Source: an uncultured Eubacteriales bacterium
Lineage (GTDB): Bacteria > Bacillota > Clostridia > Peptostreptococcales > Anaerovoracaceae
NCBI GenBank assembly: GCA_900542565.1
Contig: UQOC01000028.1
Coordinates: forward strand, 1-26,837
Direction: 5' to 3'
Length of the DNA: 26,837 bases
How positions within the stretch are numbered: the first letter of the stretch is position 1; each line of letters opens with the position of its first letter. Below the pieces are notes generated by a model. The model did no database searches. It saw only the letters and a list, made by a program, of their open reading frames with translations, and was not told where the DNA came from. Shown here piece by piece: positions 15,882 through 25,306 of the stretch. Both the position numbers and the translations under genes were made by a program.

Positions 15882-17564
15882 CTATACCTCCAAAAATACC
15901 GGTAATATTATCGGACTTCTCTTTGTCCTGTCATAGATATATGAGCTGAGCGAGTCCCTTACCTGTGATTTCATATTGTTCCAGTCTTTTATCTTCCTTC
16001 TCTGACATTTCTCAAGGGCTTCTTCGGCCACCTTGCGGGCTTCTTCCATGAGATGTTCGTTTTCCCTCACATATACGAAGCCTCTTGATATTATGTCCGG
16101 TCCGGATACTACGGTCTGAGTGGCTTTGTCGATGGCTGCCACTACGATTATAAGTCCGGATTCGGACAGGAGTTTTCTGTCTCTGAGGACGATGTTGCCC
16201 ACATCTCCTACGCCCAGACCGTCTACCAGTATGGCGTCTGCTTCGACCTGCTGTCTTTCTATCTCGGCCTTGCGTTTGGTCACATTGAGCACATCTCCGT
16301 TTTCCAGTATAAAGATATTTTCTTTCTTCATGCCCAGGCCCTCAGCTATCCTCTTGTGCTGTATCAGGTGCCTGTATTCGCCGTGTACCGGCATGAAGAA
16401 TTTAGGTTTTATGAGGGAGTGGATCAGTTTCAGTTCTTCCTGACACGCATGTCCCGACACATGGATATCGGCGATATCGGAATAGATAACCTCTGCCCCC
16501 TTTTCAAACAGCTTGTTGACTACATTTGACACGGTCTTTTCGTTACCCGGCACAGGTGTGGAAGAAAGTATGACCATGTCTCCTTTTTTCAGCTTTACAG
16601 CTTTATGATCGCCGGATGCTATCCTGGCAAGCGCTGACATAGGTTCGCCCTGGCTTCCTGTGGTAATGATGACCAGTTTGTTATCCGGGATGTTTCTTGT
16701 CATCTTCAGATCTACCAGCGTTCCTGCAGGAATGTCCAGATATCCCAGTTCAAGGGCCAGCGCTACCACATTTTCCATGCTCCGTCCGGAGATAGCCACC
16801 TTGCGGCCCATCTTTACGGCGTTTTCTATTATCCTCTGCACTCTGTGGACATTGGATGAGAAAGTGGCTATTATTATCCTCGAATTGGAAGTCCTGAAAA
16901 TATTTTCTATGGTCTGTCCGACCACCTTTTCAGAGGCGGTATATCCCGGCCTTATTGAATTGGTGCTGTCGCACATCATCAGGGTGACGCCCTTCTTGCC
17001 CAGCTCAGCCAGACGGCAGAAATCAATGGGTTCACCGTCTACAGGAGTATAGTCGATCTTAAAGTCTCCTGTATGGAAGATCATCCCGGCCGGCGTATCT
17101 ATGGCCAGACATATGGAGTCAGCAATGGAATGGGTCGTCCTGATGGTTTCAATGTTGAAACATCCCAGCTTGATCTTGTCACCCGCTTTTATGGTCCTCA
17201 GGTCGCCCTTTATCCTGTGTTCTTTCAGCTTATTCTCTACCAGTCCCAAAGTAAGCTTGGTCCCGTAGATTGGAAGCTTGATCTTTTTGAGCAGGTAAGG
17301 AATGGCGCCTATGTGGTCCTCATGCCCATGGGTTATTACCATACCTACGATCTTTTCCCTGTTTTCCACCACATAGCTGAAATCCGGTATTACGATATCT
17401 ATTCCGTACATCTCGTCTTCCGGAAAGCTTAAGCCGCAGTCGATTATCAGTATCTGGTCATCGTATTCAAGGAGGGTCATGTTTTTTCCGATCTCATTGA
17501 GCCCTCCTATTGGAATGACTTTGAGCTTAGGCAGTTTCTTTCCTTTTGTTGTTTTTCTTCTCAT
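15882..17564 (-). CDS. rnj: Ribonuclease J
   Basis: RNase J is a metallo-beta-lactamase/beta-CASP enzyme with 5-prime exonuclease and endonuclease activity on RNA. The 560-residue length is standard. The metal-binding motif HGHEDH is at residues 79-84, followed by HTGDFKID, MCDSTNSIRPG and the beta-CASP motifs SGRSM, TTGSQGEP and VSGHACQEELKL. The C-terminal domain after about residue 450 is present. The product starts MRRKTTKGKKLPKLKVIPIGG; AAGGA lies about 10 nt upstream of the ATG. It follows leuS after 75 nt and is coupled to the ylbF-family gene. J1 versus J2 cannot be decided here. Confidence 0.95.
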   Translation of the reverse strand: MRRKTTKGKKLPKLKVIPIGGLNEIGKNMTLLEYDDQILIIDCGLSFPEDEMYGIDIVIPDFSYVVENREKIVGMVITHGHEDHIGAIPYLLKKIKLPIYGTKLTLGLVENKLKEHRIKGDLRTIKAGDKIKLGCFNIETIRTTHSIADSICLAIDTPAGMIFHTGDFKIDYTPVDGEPIDFCRLAELGKKGVTLMMCDSTNSIRPGYTASEKVVGQTIENIFRTSNSRIIIATFSSNVHRVQRIIENAVKMGRKVAISGRSMENVVALALELGYLDIPAGTLVDLKMTRNIPDNKLVIITTGSQGEPMSALARIASGDHKAVKLKKGDMVILSSTPVPGNEKTVSNVVNKLFEKGAEVIYSDIADIHVSGHACQEELKLIHSLIKPKFFMPVHGEYRHLIQHKRIAEGLGMKKENIFILENGDVLNVTKRKAEIERQQVEADAILVDGLGVGDVGNIVLRDRKLLSESGLIIVVAAIDKATQTVVSGPDIISRGFVYVRENEHLMEEARKVAEEALEKCQRRKIKDWNNMKSQVRDSLSSYIYDRTKRSPIILPVFLEV

Positions 17565-17586
17565 AAATTTTCCGTCCTTTTCTAAT

Positions 17587-17604
17587 GTTTATGAAAAGAT
17601 AAAC
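17587..17604 (-). repeat. Inverted repeat upstream of rnj
   Basis: GTTTAT and ATAAAC flank the 6-base spacer GAAAAG on the plus strand. It lies 23 nt before the rnj start in the leuS-rnj gap. On the minus strand a weak TTGAGA with TAAACA 17 bp later overlaps it, but the -10 match is poor. It could be a processing hairpin, an operator or chance. Confidence 0.3.
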
Positions 17605-17639
17605 GTTGTCTCAATATTCTGTTGTCATTTTTTCTGTCT

Positions 17640-20111
17640 TTATTTTACTACGATATTTATCAGTCTGCCCGGTACCGCTACTACCTTTACCACTGATCTT
17701 CCTTCTAACAGTCTCTTGATCTTGTCGTTCTCCAACGCTATCTTTTCCAGTTGTCCTTTGTCCGCGTCGGCGGAGACAACTACTTTATCTTTTACTTTTC
17801 CGTTGATCTGCACTACTACCTCTACAGTATCTTTTACGAGGGCGCTCTCATCATATTCCGGCCAGCGCATGGCAGTAACGGACTTGGTCTCTCCCATATG
17901 TTCCCACATTTCCTCGCAGATGTGAGGCACAAATGGCGACAATATAAGTATCAGGTTCTTGGCGGCTTTGCCCAGCAGTCCTGAGTTCACCTGATCCTGT
18001 TCCTTATATTTGTACATTTCATTTACCAGCTCCATGATCGAGCTGATAGCGGTATTGAAGTTAAATCTTCCGCCTGCGTCTTCGCTGACTTTCTTTATGG
18101 TATAGTTCAGCACATAGTTGAGATTCTTGTCAGCCTCTGTTTTTACTTCAAAGGCCTGAGGCATATCCGGATATTTTGCTTTTATCTCATATATGAGGCG
18201 GTATACTCTGTTGAGGAACCTGTAGCTTCCCTCAACTCCGGCATCGGACCAGTCCAGTTCTCTGTCAGGCGGAGCCGCAAACAGGATGAACAGTCTTGCC
18301 GTATCAGCGCCGTATTTGGCGATTATTTCCTCAGGGCTTACCACATTGCCGATGGATTTGGACATCTTCTTGCCGTCTTTGTTTACCATGCCCTGAGTGA
18401 GGAGGTTGCGGAAAGGCTCCTCGTCCTTTACCAGGCCCATGTCGTAGAAGGCCATCTGGAAGAATCTCGAATACATCAGGTGAAGGATGGCGTGTTCTAC
18501 TCCTCCGATATATTGATCCACATTCATCCAGTAGGCAGCCTTTTTAGGGTCGAACGGGGCCTTGTCATTCTTAGGGTCGCAGTATCTGAGAAAATACCAT
18601 GAAGAATCGAGGAATGTATCCATGGTATCCATCTCTCTTTTTGCCGGCCTGCCGCATACAGGGCAGACAGCCTGGGCAAATTCTTTGGAAGTGGTCAGAG
18701 GTGATTCTCCCTTTCCTGTAAATTCAACATCCGTAGGAAGCATCACAGGAAGGTTTTCCTCTTTTTCCGGAACCCAGCCGCAGGTATCGCAGTAGATCAT
18801 AGGGATAGGAGTACCCCAGTAACGCTGTCTGGAGATGAGCCAGTCCCTGAGCCTGTAATTTACTGTCCTTTTGCCTATACCTTCTTTTTCGACCAGTTCG
18901 ATAAATTTCTCGATGGCCATTTTGTTGTTCATGCCGTTGAACTCGCCCGAATTGATAAGAGTACCTTCAGCGGCGCAGGCAGCTTTAAGGTTGTTCAGGT
19001 CTATGTCCGGATCTCCAGGATCAACGACAGGAATGATGTCGAGACCGAATTTGGTGGCAAATTCAAAGTCCCTCTGGTCATGGGCAGGAACACCCATAAC
19101 TGCTCCTGTTCCGTAGCCCATGAGTACATAGTCTGATATATAGATAGGGATCTCTTTCTTGGTGAACGGATTGATGGCGTATTTTCCTATGAAAACGCCG
19201 GTCTTTTCGTTGGTCGTAGAGGTCCTCTCTATGTCGTTCATGTGTTCGACTTTTTCGATATAGTCTTTTACCGGTTTTTCGTATTCAGTACCTTCTACCA
19301 TGTCCAGGACTGTAGGGTACTCCGGCGCCAGCACCATATAAGTCGTTCCGTAGATGGTATCTACCCTTGTGGTAAATACGGTCAGAGTCTCGTCTCTGTC
19401 CTTGATCTTAAAATCAACTTCGGCGCCTACGGATTTTCCGATCCAGTTGCGCTGCATGACTTTGACTTTGTTCGGCCAGCCCTCCAGCTTATCCAGATTG
19501 TCCAGGAGCCTTTCGGCGTAATCGGTTATCTTCAGATACCATTGGGAAAGGTTTTTCTTTCCAACCGGAGTCTTACACCTTTCGCAGCAGCCGTCAACGA
19601 CCTGCTCGTTGGCCAATACGGTCTGGCAGCTCGGACACCAGTTTACCGGATTTTCTTTTTTGTAGGCCAGTCCTCTCTTATAAAACTGTATGAATATCCA
19701 CTGCATCCATTTATAGTAATCAGGATGACATGTGGCTACTTCCCTGTCCCAATCATATGACAGCCCCAGTTCTTTGAGCTGGTTCCTCATCTCCTTTATG
19801 TTGTCCCAGGTCCATATGCTTGGATGGATACCGTGCTTGATGGCGGCGTTTTCTGCCGGCAGGCCGAAGGAATCCCATCCCATAGGGTGGAGCACATTAT
19901 AGCCTTCCATCTTTTTAAATCTTGCCACCACATCACCTATGGAATAGTTCCTCACATGGCCCATGTGGAGCTTTCCGGAAGGATAAGGGAACATCTCTAG
20001 GCAGTAATATTTTTTCTTGGATTCATCTTCTTCGGTTTTGAAGCACTTGTTTTCTTCCCAGTATTTTTGCCACTTTTTTTCTATTTCTTTGAAATCATAT
20101 CTTTCTTTCAT
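17640..20111 (-). CDS. leuS: Leucyl-tRNA synthetase
   Basis: This class I synthetase charges tRNA-Leu. The 823-residue product has the HIGH signature as HMGH at residues 49-52 and KMSKS at 582-586. A zinc-ribbon-like pair (CPSCQ and CCERC) lies near residue 160. The CP1 editing domain is recognisable by [20 protein letters not shown], and the C-terminal anticodon-binding domain ends in [17 protein letters not shown]. The only good purine-rich site, GGAGG, lies 14 nt before the ATG inside the end of rsfS, an unusually long spacing that suggests coupling. No T-box leader precedes it. Confidence 0.97.
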   Translation of the reverse strand: MKERYDFKEIEKKWQKYWEENKCFKTEEDESKKKYYCLEMFPYPSGKLHMGHVRNYSIGDVVARFKKMEGYNVLHPMGWDSFGLPAENAAIKHGIHPSIWTWDNIKEMRNQLKELGLSYDWDREVATCHPDYYKWMQWIFIQFYKRGLAYKKENPVNWCPSCQTVLANEQVVDGCCERCKTPVGKKNLSQWYLKITDYAERLLDNLDKLEGWPNKVKVMQRNWIGKSVGAEVDFKIKDRDETLTVFTTRVDTIYGTTYMVLAPEYPTVLDMVEGTEYEKPVKDYIEKVEHMNDIERTSTTNEKTGVFIGKYAINPFTKKEIPIYISDYVLMGYGTGAVMGVPAHDQRDFEFATKFGLDIIPVVDPGDPDIDLNNLKAACAAEGTLINSGEFNGMNNKMAIEKFIELVEKEGIGKRTVNYRLRDWLISRQRYWGTPIPMIYCDTCGWVPEKEENLPVMLPTDVEFTGKGESPLTTSKEFAQAVCPVCGRPAKREMDTMDTFLDSSWYFLRYCDPKNDKAPFDPKKAAYWMNVDQYIGGVEHAILHLMYSRFFQMAFYDMGLVKDEEPFRNLLTQGMVNKDGKKMSKSIGNVVSPEEIIAKYGADTARLFILFAAPPDRELDWSDAGVEGSYRFLNRVYRLIYEIKAKYPDMPQAFEVKTEADKNLNYVLNYTIKKVSEDAGGRFNFNTAISSIMELVNEMYKYKEQDQVNSGLLGKAAKNLILILSPFVPHICEEMWEHMGETKSVTAMRWPEYDESALVKDTVEVVVQINGKVKDKVVVSADADKGQLEKIALENDKIKRLLEGRSVVKVVAVPGRLINIVVK

Positions 20112-20120
20112 TTTATTGGT

Positions 20121-20465
20121 TTATTCCTCCACTTCGATGAATTGGCAGTCTCCCCAGACCTTCTCTATGCTGTATTTTTCTCTCATTTCCTCTGTAAACA
20201 GGTTTACTATCATATCCCCGAAATCCATAAGTATCCATCCGGAAGCATTTTTCCCCTCTATGGCCCGCACTTCCAGACCCTTATCATACATGGCGTCTTC
20301 CAGCTGATCGGCAAGCGTGTTTATCTGTCTTTCAGATGTGCCGGAACACAGCACGAAATAATCGGCAAATGTGGCTTTACCCTGAATGTCGATGATAACT
20401 ATGTCTTTGGCCTTTTTGTCTGAAAGGAATTTCCCTGCCAGCAGTGCATAATCTTTATTTGTCAT
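20121..20465 (-). CDS. rsfS: Ribosome silencing factor
   Basis: RsfS binds ribosomal protein uL14 on the large subunit and blocks subunit joining when nutrients are short. The 114-residue protein shows the family features DIVIIDIQGKATFADYFVLCSGTSERQINTLAD and the C-terminal GWILMDFGDMIVNLFTEEMREKYSIEKVWGD. AGGAGAG lies 6 nt before the ATG. It overlaps the end of yqeK by 11 nt, and leuS follows after 9 nt. The nadD-yqeK-rsfS order is widely conserved in Firmicutes. Confidence 0.95.
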   Translation of the reverse strand: MTNKDYALLAGKFLSDKKAKDIVIIDIQGKATFADYFVLCSGTSERQINTLADQLEDAMYDKGLEVRAIEGKNASGWILMDFGDMIVNLFTEEMREKYSIEKVWGDCQFIEVEE

Positions 20466-21042
20466 CTGCTCTCTCCTTTTGCTTTATCTCTCTTTCAAAA
20501 AATTTTTTCGCTTCTATGGTTTCTCCGTCCAGGTATTTCCCCTGTGAAGTAACATAATCAATGGTCTTGTTTATGGACGCAAGGCATGCAGCGTCAATGT
20601 CTGTTGCCGCCAGTTTTCTTATATCGTCTACCCCCGGATATGTCCTGCCCGGTTCTATGGCGTCGGCGATATAGATTATCTTTTCAAGCAGGCTCATACC
20701 GTCCCTGCCTGTCGTATGATATCTTACAGCATTTATTATATCCTGGTCTTTTATGCCGAAGTCCCTCTGTATCACCTGGGCAGCCACAGGACCGTGGGCA
20801 AGGTTTGCGTCGTTGACATATCTGCTGTCAAGTCCCAGATGTCTCACATGATAATTGAGGACATCGGGGCTGACACCTCTGAAAATGTCATGGAGCAGAG
20901 CGGCCTTTTCAGCTTTCTCTTTGTCACATCCGTATTTATCGGCCAGCTTCAGGGCTGTGTCCCGTACTCCGTATGTGTGGTTTCTTCTTTTTTCAGACAG
21001 ATTTTTATCTATATACTTTTTTATGCTATCTATACAATCCAT
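20455..21042 (-). CDS. yqeK: HD-domain diadenosine tetraphosphatase
   Basis: YqeK relatives hydrolyse Ap4A symmetrically to ADP with an HD-type metal site. The 195-residue product has His22 in RRNHTYGV, His51-Asp52 in LLHDIFRG, LAHGPVAAQV, and the later YHTTGRDGMSLLEKIIYIADAIEPGR. The start overlaps the end of nadD by 17 nt and has only a distant AAAGG, so it is probably coupled to nadD translation. Its place between nadD and rsfS is the usual one in Firmicutes. Confidence 0.92.
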   Translation of the reverse strand: MDCIDSIKKYIDKNLSEKRRNHTYGVRDTALKLADKYGCDKEKAEKAALLHDIFRGVSPDVLNYHVRHLGLDSRYVNDANLAHGPVAAQVIQRDFGIKDQDIINAVRYHTTGRDGMSLLEKIIYIADAIEPGRTYPGVDDIRKLAATDIDAACLASINKTIDYVTSQGKYLDGETIEAKKFFEREIKQKERADDK

Positions 21043-22231
21043 TTTCGATTATATACCTTTCAACCTCTTTTGGTACGAGATCGGCTATTGCTTTTCCCTG
21101 ACGGAGCCGTTCTCTGACTGCCGTCGATGATATGGGTGGCATCTGTGCATTGATCCTGATGATGTGGGCTGCATATTTTCTTTCATATTCTGAAATCTTC
21201 CTGCATAGTTCTTCCTGTCTGTAACCGGGCCTGACGCTGACTGCAAGAGAAAAATCCTTAAGGATATCTTCTCCCATCCTCCACTTTTCCATTTCCAGAA
21301 AAGAATCTGTTCCGCATATGAAAAACAGTTCATTATCAGGATAAATTTCCTTCAGGTGTTCCAAAGTGTTTATGGTATAGGATATACCCGGTTGCGCCAG
21401 TTCGTAATCTGAAACTTCTATTTTTTCATTGCCCTCAAATGCAAGCTCAGCCATAGCTTTTCTGTGATGATCTTCCGCTATTTTCTTTCCGAACTTAAAT
21501 GGCTGTATCCTGGCAGGCATGATGATGAGCCTGTCAAGGTGCGCTTCTTCTATGGCAGCTTTTGCCAGTGCCACATGAGCCAGATGCACAGGGTCGAAAG
21601 TACCGCCCAGAACGCCTATCCGCGGCTTCAATCTGGTCAGACCCTCTGCCTCCAGAGCCTTCACGAATCTGCTTGGAGCGTTGCCCTTCATCCTTTCCAC
21701 ATCCAGGATACCTATATAATCGGCTCCCCCGATCCGGACGGTCGTGACATCTCCGTCGCCTCCTGTGACTACCGCCGTCAGAAACGCGGAGATCTCCAAC
21801 ATTACGGAATGTCCGTAAAATGTAAACACCTCGGCTCTCAGGTCCTGCCTGTCGGCGGCGACTGCTGAAAACCTCAGCTCTCCTATGGTCCTGCCGGCTC
21901 TTATCACGGCTTCCTTACATTCATCAAAGGTGTTTGCGTATATGTTCGTTAAAGAAACGAAATTATCCGGTACAGCTGCAACAATGTGACTGAACTCGTT
22001 TTTTATCACATCTCTTACATCTTTATCAAAAACTGTCTGTTCAAGAGCTGAAGAAAACCTCTCCCATTTTTCTGCAGGATCATCATAGGTTGATTTAAGC
22101 TGTCCGATCATAAGAAGTTCCGATACGGTCTTTCCGCAGTCGCTGCAGAATACATGACCGGAATATTCCATTTCGTATGGATCTTCAAAAGGTGAGATCT
22201 TCTTGCCGCAGGCGGCGCAGTATCTTGCCAT
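21026..22231 (-). CDS. nadD: Nicotinate-mononucleotide adenylyltransferase with N-terminal zinc-ribbon extension
   Basis: Residues about 203-401 form a normal NadD, which makes nicotinate adenine dinucleotide for NAD synthesis. It has GGTFDPVHLAH at 209-219 and ISSTAVR at 367-373. Before it sits an unexpected stretch of about 200 residues. This has a four-cysteine zinc-ribbon pattern (Cys5, Cys8, Cys29, Cys32) in CAACGKK and CSDCGK, then an alpha/beta-looking region at about 50-200 that I do not recognise. The full-length start is good (AAAGGAG, 7 nt before the ATG). However, a TTG at 21631, with AGAGGG 10 nt upstream, would give a canonical 201-residue NadD starting MKPRIGVLGG. Either one fusion protein or two products could be made. 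No frameshift is visible. Confidence 0.88.
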   Translation of the reverse strand: MARYCAACGKKISPFEDPYEMEYSGHVFCSDCGKTVSELLMIGQLKSTYDDPAEKWERFSSALEQTVFDKDVRDVIKNEFSHIVAAVPDNFVSLTNIYANTFDECKEAVIRAGRTIGELRFSAVAADRQDLRAEVFTFYGHSVMLEISAFLTAVVTGGDGDVTTVRIGGADYIGILDVERMKGNAPSRFVKALEAEGLTRLKPRIGVLGGTFDPVHLAHVALAKAAIEEAHLDRLIIMPARIQPFKFGKKIAEDHHRKAMAELAFEGNEKIEVSDYELAQPGISYTINTLEHLKEIYPDNELFFICGTDSFLEMEKWRMGEDILKDFSLAVSVRPGYRQEELCRKISEYERKYAAHIIRINAQMPPISSTAVRERLRQGKAIADLVPKEVERYIIENGLYR

Positions 22232-22256
22232 GACTGTCTCCTTTTCGCAGGTGGAG

Positions 22257-24029
22257 TTACTCCTTTTCAGATATATCTATTCCAAGCTCATCGAGCTGAG
22301 CTTTATCGACCGGTGCAGGGGCTTCGCTGACCAGACACTGGGCATTCTGGTTCTTAGGGAAGGCCATGACTTCTCTTATGGAAGGCTCGCCCAAAAGGAG
22401 CATTACCAGTCGGTCAAGGCCGTAAGCCAGGCCTCCGTGAGGAGGTGCTCCGTATTTGAAGGCTTCGATGAGGAAGCCAAACTTTTCTTCACATTCTTCT
22501 TTTGTCAGCCCCAGTATGTCGAACATCTTGGACTGGAGCTCCCGGTCGTGTATCCTGATGGAACCGCCGCCCAGCTCCACTCCGTTGAGCACGATGTCAT
22601 AAGCATTGGCTTTGACTTTTTCCGGAGCACTGTCCAGCATCGGGATGTCCTCAGGCTTAGGTGAAGTGAACGGATGATGCATGGCTTTCAGTTCTCCTGT
22701 CTCATCATCCTTTTCAAAGAGCGGGAAGTCCACTACCCAGAGCAGTTTATATTCTTTATCGTCCAGCAGTCCCATCCTGCCGGCGATCTCCCGTCTCAGG
22801 AAGCCTAAAGTATCGAATACCACCTTGGCCCTGTCAGAAACGATCAGTATCAGGTCTCCGGCTTTTGCCTCAAATACGGCTGCTATTTCCTTCAGCTGCT
22901 CCTGGTCGAAAAATTTATTGACGGATGAATTGATCTCATCCTCATTGACCCTTATCCATACAAGGCCTTTGGCACCGTAGCTCCTGGCGCTTTCTGTCAG
23001 CTTGTCTATGTCTTTGCGGCTGAAATGGGCACTTCCGCCGTCTATGCAGATACCGCGTACATTTCCGCCCTTTTCCAGTGCGTCTGTGAACACCTTGAAT
23101 CCGCAGCCTGCGACCACATGGTTGAGTTTTTTCAGCTCAAATCCGAATCTGGTGTCCGGTTTGTCGGATCCGTATCTTTCCATGGCTTCCTGCCAGGTCA
23201 GTCTAGGCAGCGGAGTTTCTATGTCTATGTCCATCAGCTCCCTGAAGAGCTTTTTGAGGAAGCCTTCCTGCATGGTGATGACATCGTCCATATCCACAAA
23301 GGACATCTCCAGGTCTATCTGGGTAAATTCCGGCTGTCGGTCAGCTCTCAGGTCTTCGTCCCTGAAGCACTTTACCACCTGCATGTATCTGTCGGTGCCG
23401 CCTACCATCAGGAGCTGCTTGAACAGCTGCGGCGACTGAGGCAGGGCGTAGAACGATCCCGGAAAAACTCTGCTAGGCACGATATAGTCTCTGGCTCCCT
23501 CTGGGGTGGACTTGATGAGCATTGGAGTTTCAACTTCCGTGAAGCCGTTATTGTCAAAATAATCCCTTGCCAGCTTTACCACCTTGTGGCGGAAAGTCAG
23601 GTTCCTCTGCATTTTGACCTTTCTCAGGTCCAGATATCTGTATTTGAGCCTGAGATTATCGTCTACATTGTCGTCGTCCTTGATATAGATAGGCGGAGTA
23701 TCCGCCTTGGAATATATGATGAGATCATCGGCAAAAACCTCTATTTCTCCGGTGCTCAGGTTGGCATTTTTGGAACTTCTTTCCCTTACGGTTCCCTTAA
23801 CGCCTATCACATATTCGCTTCTGAGGGAATCTGCCCTTTCAAAGAGCTCCTGCGGTATGGAATCGTCGAATGTAACCTGGACTATGCCTGTTTTGTCTCT
23901 CAGGTCGACAAATATCAGTCCGCCCAGATTTCTCTGTTTGGCTACCCATCCGTTAAGAACGACCTGGCTGCCTTCATCTGACAGGTTAAGCTCACCGCAC
24001 ATGTGAGTTCTCTTAAATAATGCGCTCAT
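22257..24029 (-). CDS. aspS: Aspartyl-tRNA synthetase
   Basis: A class II synthetase of the bacterial type with the GAD insertion domain; 590 residues is the usual length. The N-terminal OB-fold carries GWVAKQRNLGGLIFVDLRDKTGIVQVTF. Class II motif 2 is FRDEDLRADRQPEFTQIDLEMSF, and motif 3 is GLAYGLDRLVMLLLG. The Leu in RNLGG, where non-discriminating enzymes of the Pseudomonas type have His, hints at a discriminating enzyme, but this is only one residue. AGGAG lies 12 nt before the ATG, and hisS ends 19 nt upstream, the common hisS-aspS pairing. Confidence 0.97.
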   Translation of the reverse strand: MSALFKRTHMCGELNLSDEGSQVVLNGWVAKQRNLGGLIFVDLRDKTGIVQVTFDDSIPQELFERADSLRSEYVIGVKGTVRERSSKNANLSTGEIEVFADDLIIYSKADTPPIYIKDDDNVDDNLRLKYRYLDLRKVKMQRNLTFRHKVVKLARDYFDNNGFTEVETPMLIKSTPEGARDYIVPSRVFPGSFYALPQSPQLFKQLLMVGGTDRYMQVVKCFRDEDLRADRQPEFTQIDLEMSFVDMDDVITMQEGFLKKLFRELMDIDIETPLPRLTWQEAMERYGSDKPDTRFGFELKKLNHVVAGCGFKVFTDALEKGGNVRGICIDGGSAHFSRKDIDKLTESARSYGAKGLVWIRVNEDEINSSVNKFFDQEQLKEIAAVFEAKAGDLILIVSDRAKVVFDTLGFLRREIAGRMGLLDDKEYKLLWVVDFPLFEKDDETGELKAMHHPFTSPKPEDIPMLDSAPEKVKANAYDIVLNGVELGGGSIRIHDRELQSKMFDILGLTKEECEEKFGFLIEAFKYGAPPHGGLAYGLDRLVMLLLGEPSIREVMAFPKNQNAQCLVSEAPAPVDKAQLDELGIDISEKE

Positions 24030-24048
24030 TTATGTTTCGTTCTCCTGT

Positions 24049-25302
24049 TTATCTGTTTATTTCCTTGTATATATCTTCTATGGCGACTTCTCTCTGGGAT
24101 GAGGCGGCCATATCTTTTAAGGATACTACTCCCTTATCCAGCTCGTTATCTCCGATGACCAGCGTATATCTGGCGTTGAGGCGGTCGGCATATTTGAACT
24201 GTCCCTTGATATTTCTTGCCAGAGTGTCCATCTCGGCAACTATGCCTTTCTGCCTCATTTCTCTGCACAGCTTCAGTCCGAATGACTTGGCTCTTTCGCC
24301 CATGACGGCGATAAAGACTTCCACTCCCTGGTCCTCAGGGAAATATGCTTCGTTGGCGTCCATCAGGAGCAGCAGCCGCTCGATCCCAAGTCCAAAGCCA
24401 ACGCCGGGGATCGGAGGTCCCCCCAGTTCTTCTATCAGGTGGTCGTATCTGCCGCCTCCGCAGACGGTGCCCTGAGCGCCTATCTTGGTGGTAACAAATT
24501 CAAAGGCAGTTTTGGTATAATAATCCAGCCCCCTTACGATATTAGGATCTACGGTGTATCCTATACCCATGGAGGTGAGATTTGTCTTTAGTTCTTCAAA
24601 AGCCTGCCGGCAGTCATCGCAGAGATAGTCCAGCATCCGAGGAGCATCCTTGACTATGCCCTGGCAGATCTCAGACTTGCAGTCCAGTATCCTCATGGGA
24701 TTTCTTTCGTACCTGTCTTTGCAGGTGCCGCAGAGTTCATCATATCTCGGCTTTATAAAGTCTTTGAGAGCCTGTCTGTATTTGGCCCGGCATTCAGGAC
24801 AGCCCACGCTGTTTATCCTCAGTTCTATTTCTTTTACACCCAGATCGGTCAGAAAATCGTTGGCCAGGCAGATGACTTCTGCATCGGCCAGCATGTTGGA
24901 AGTTCCGAACACTTCTATGCCGAACTGGTGGAAATGTCTCAGGCGGCCTGACTGAGGCTTTTCGTATCTGAAACAGTCAGTGTCATAATAATATTTGGTC
25001 GGCTGTACCTCCGCATATTGCTTGTGTTCTATGAATGCCCTGACGGCTCCGGAGGTGCCTTCAGGCTTCAGTGTTATGCTCCTGCCGGCGTGATCGTTGA
25101 AAGTGTACATTTCTTTCTGGACCACATCTGTAGTGTCGCCGATTCCCCTCTGAAATACTTCCGTATGTTCAAACATGGGAGTCCTTATTTCTTTAAAACC
25201 GTATTTTCTGCAAATATCGGCAAATTTTTCTTCTACATAGTGCCATTTATATGCCTGTTCAGGCAGCATGTCCTTGGTTCCCTTAGGTGCATTTGTCAAC
25301 AC
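24049..25302 (-). CDS. hisS: Histidyl-tRNA synthetase
   Basis: A class II synthetase for tRNA-His, 418 residues from the chosen start. Family motifs are APKGTKDMLPE at the N-terminus, KPEGTSGAVRAFIEHK, CFRYEKPQSGRLRHFHQFGIEVFG and the HisA motif VRGLDYYTKTAFEF. Cysteine-rich segments (CPECR, CGTC, CDDC) lie in the middle. The frame is open to 25320, but the ribosome binding site GGGGAGG lies inside that stretch. A GTG at 25302, 9 nt after it, is therefore the likely start, giving MLTNAPKG. A TTG at 25299 is the alternative. The binding site is built from the last codons of hemZ, 4 nt upstream. Confidence 0.95.
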   Translation of the reverse strand: MLTNAPKGTKDMLPEQAYKWHYVEEKFADICRKYGFKEIRTPMFEHTEVFQRGIGDTTDVVQKEMYTFNDHAGRSITLKPEGTSGAVRAFIEHKQYAEVQPTKYYYDTDCFRYEKPQSGRLRHFHQFGIEVFGTSNMLADAEVICLANDFLTDLGVKEIELRINSVGCPECRAKYRQALKDFIKPRYDELCGTCKDRYERNPMRILDCKSEICQGIVKDAPRMLDYLCDDCRQAFEELKTNLTSMGIGYTVDPNIVRGLDYYTKTAFEFVTTKIGAQGTVCGGGRYDHLIEELGGPPIPGVGFGLGIERLLLLMDANEAYFPEDQGVEVFIAVMGERAKSFGLKLCREMRQKGIVAEMDTLARNIKGQFKYADRLNARYTLVIGDNELDKGVVSLKDMAASSQREVAIEDIYKEINR

Positions 25303-25306
25303 TTTC

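Noticed and set aside
17565..17639. Separate promoter for rnj in the leuS-rnj gap
   Set aside because: TTGAGA with a TAAACA 17 bp downstream matches only three of six -10 positions, too weak to list as a promoter on its own.
23025..23981. A 318-codon open frame on the plus strand opposite aspS, and similar long plus-strand frames opposite leuC (341-997), the Stn-type genes (7106-7669, 9452-10078) and others
   Set aside because: Each lies wholly inside a well-recognised minus-strand gene, has no family motif and has the low-complexity look of an antisense shadow frame.
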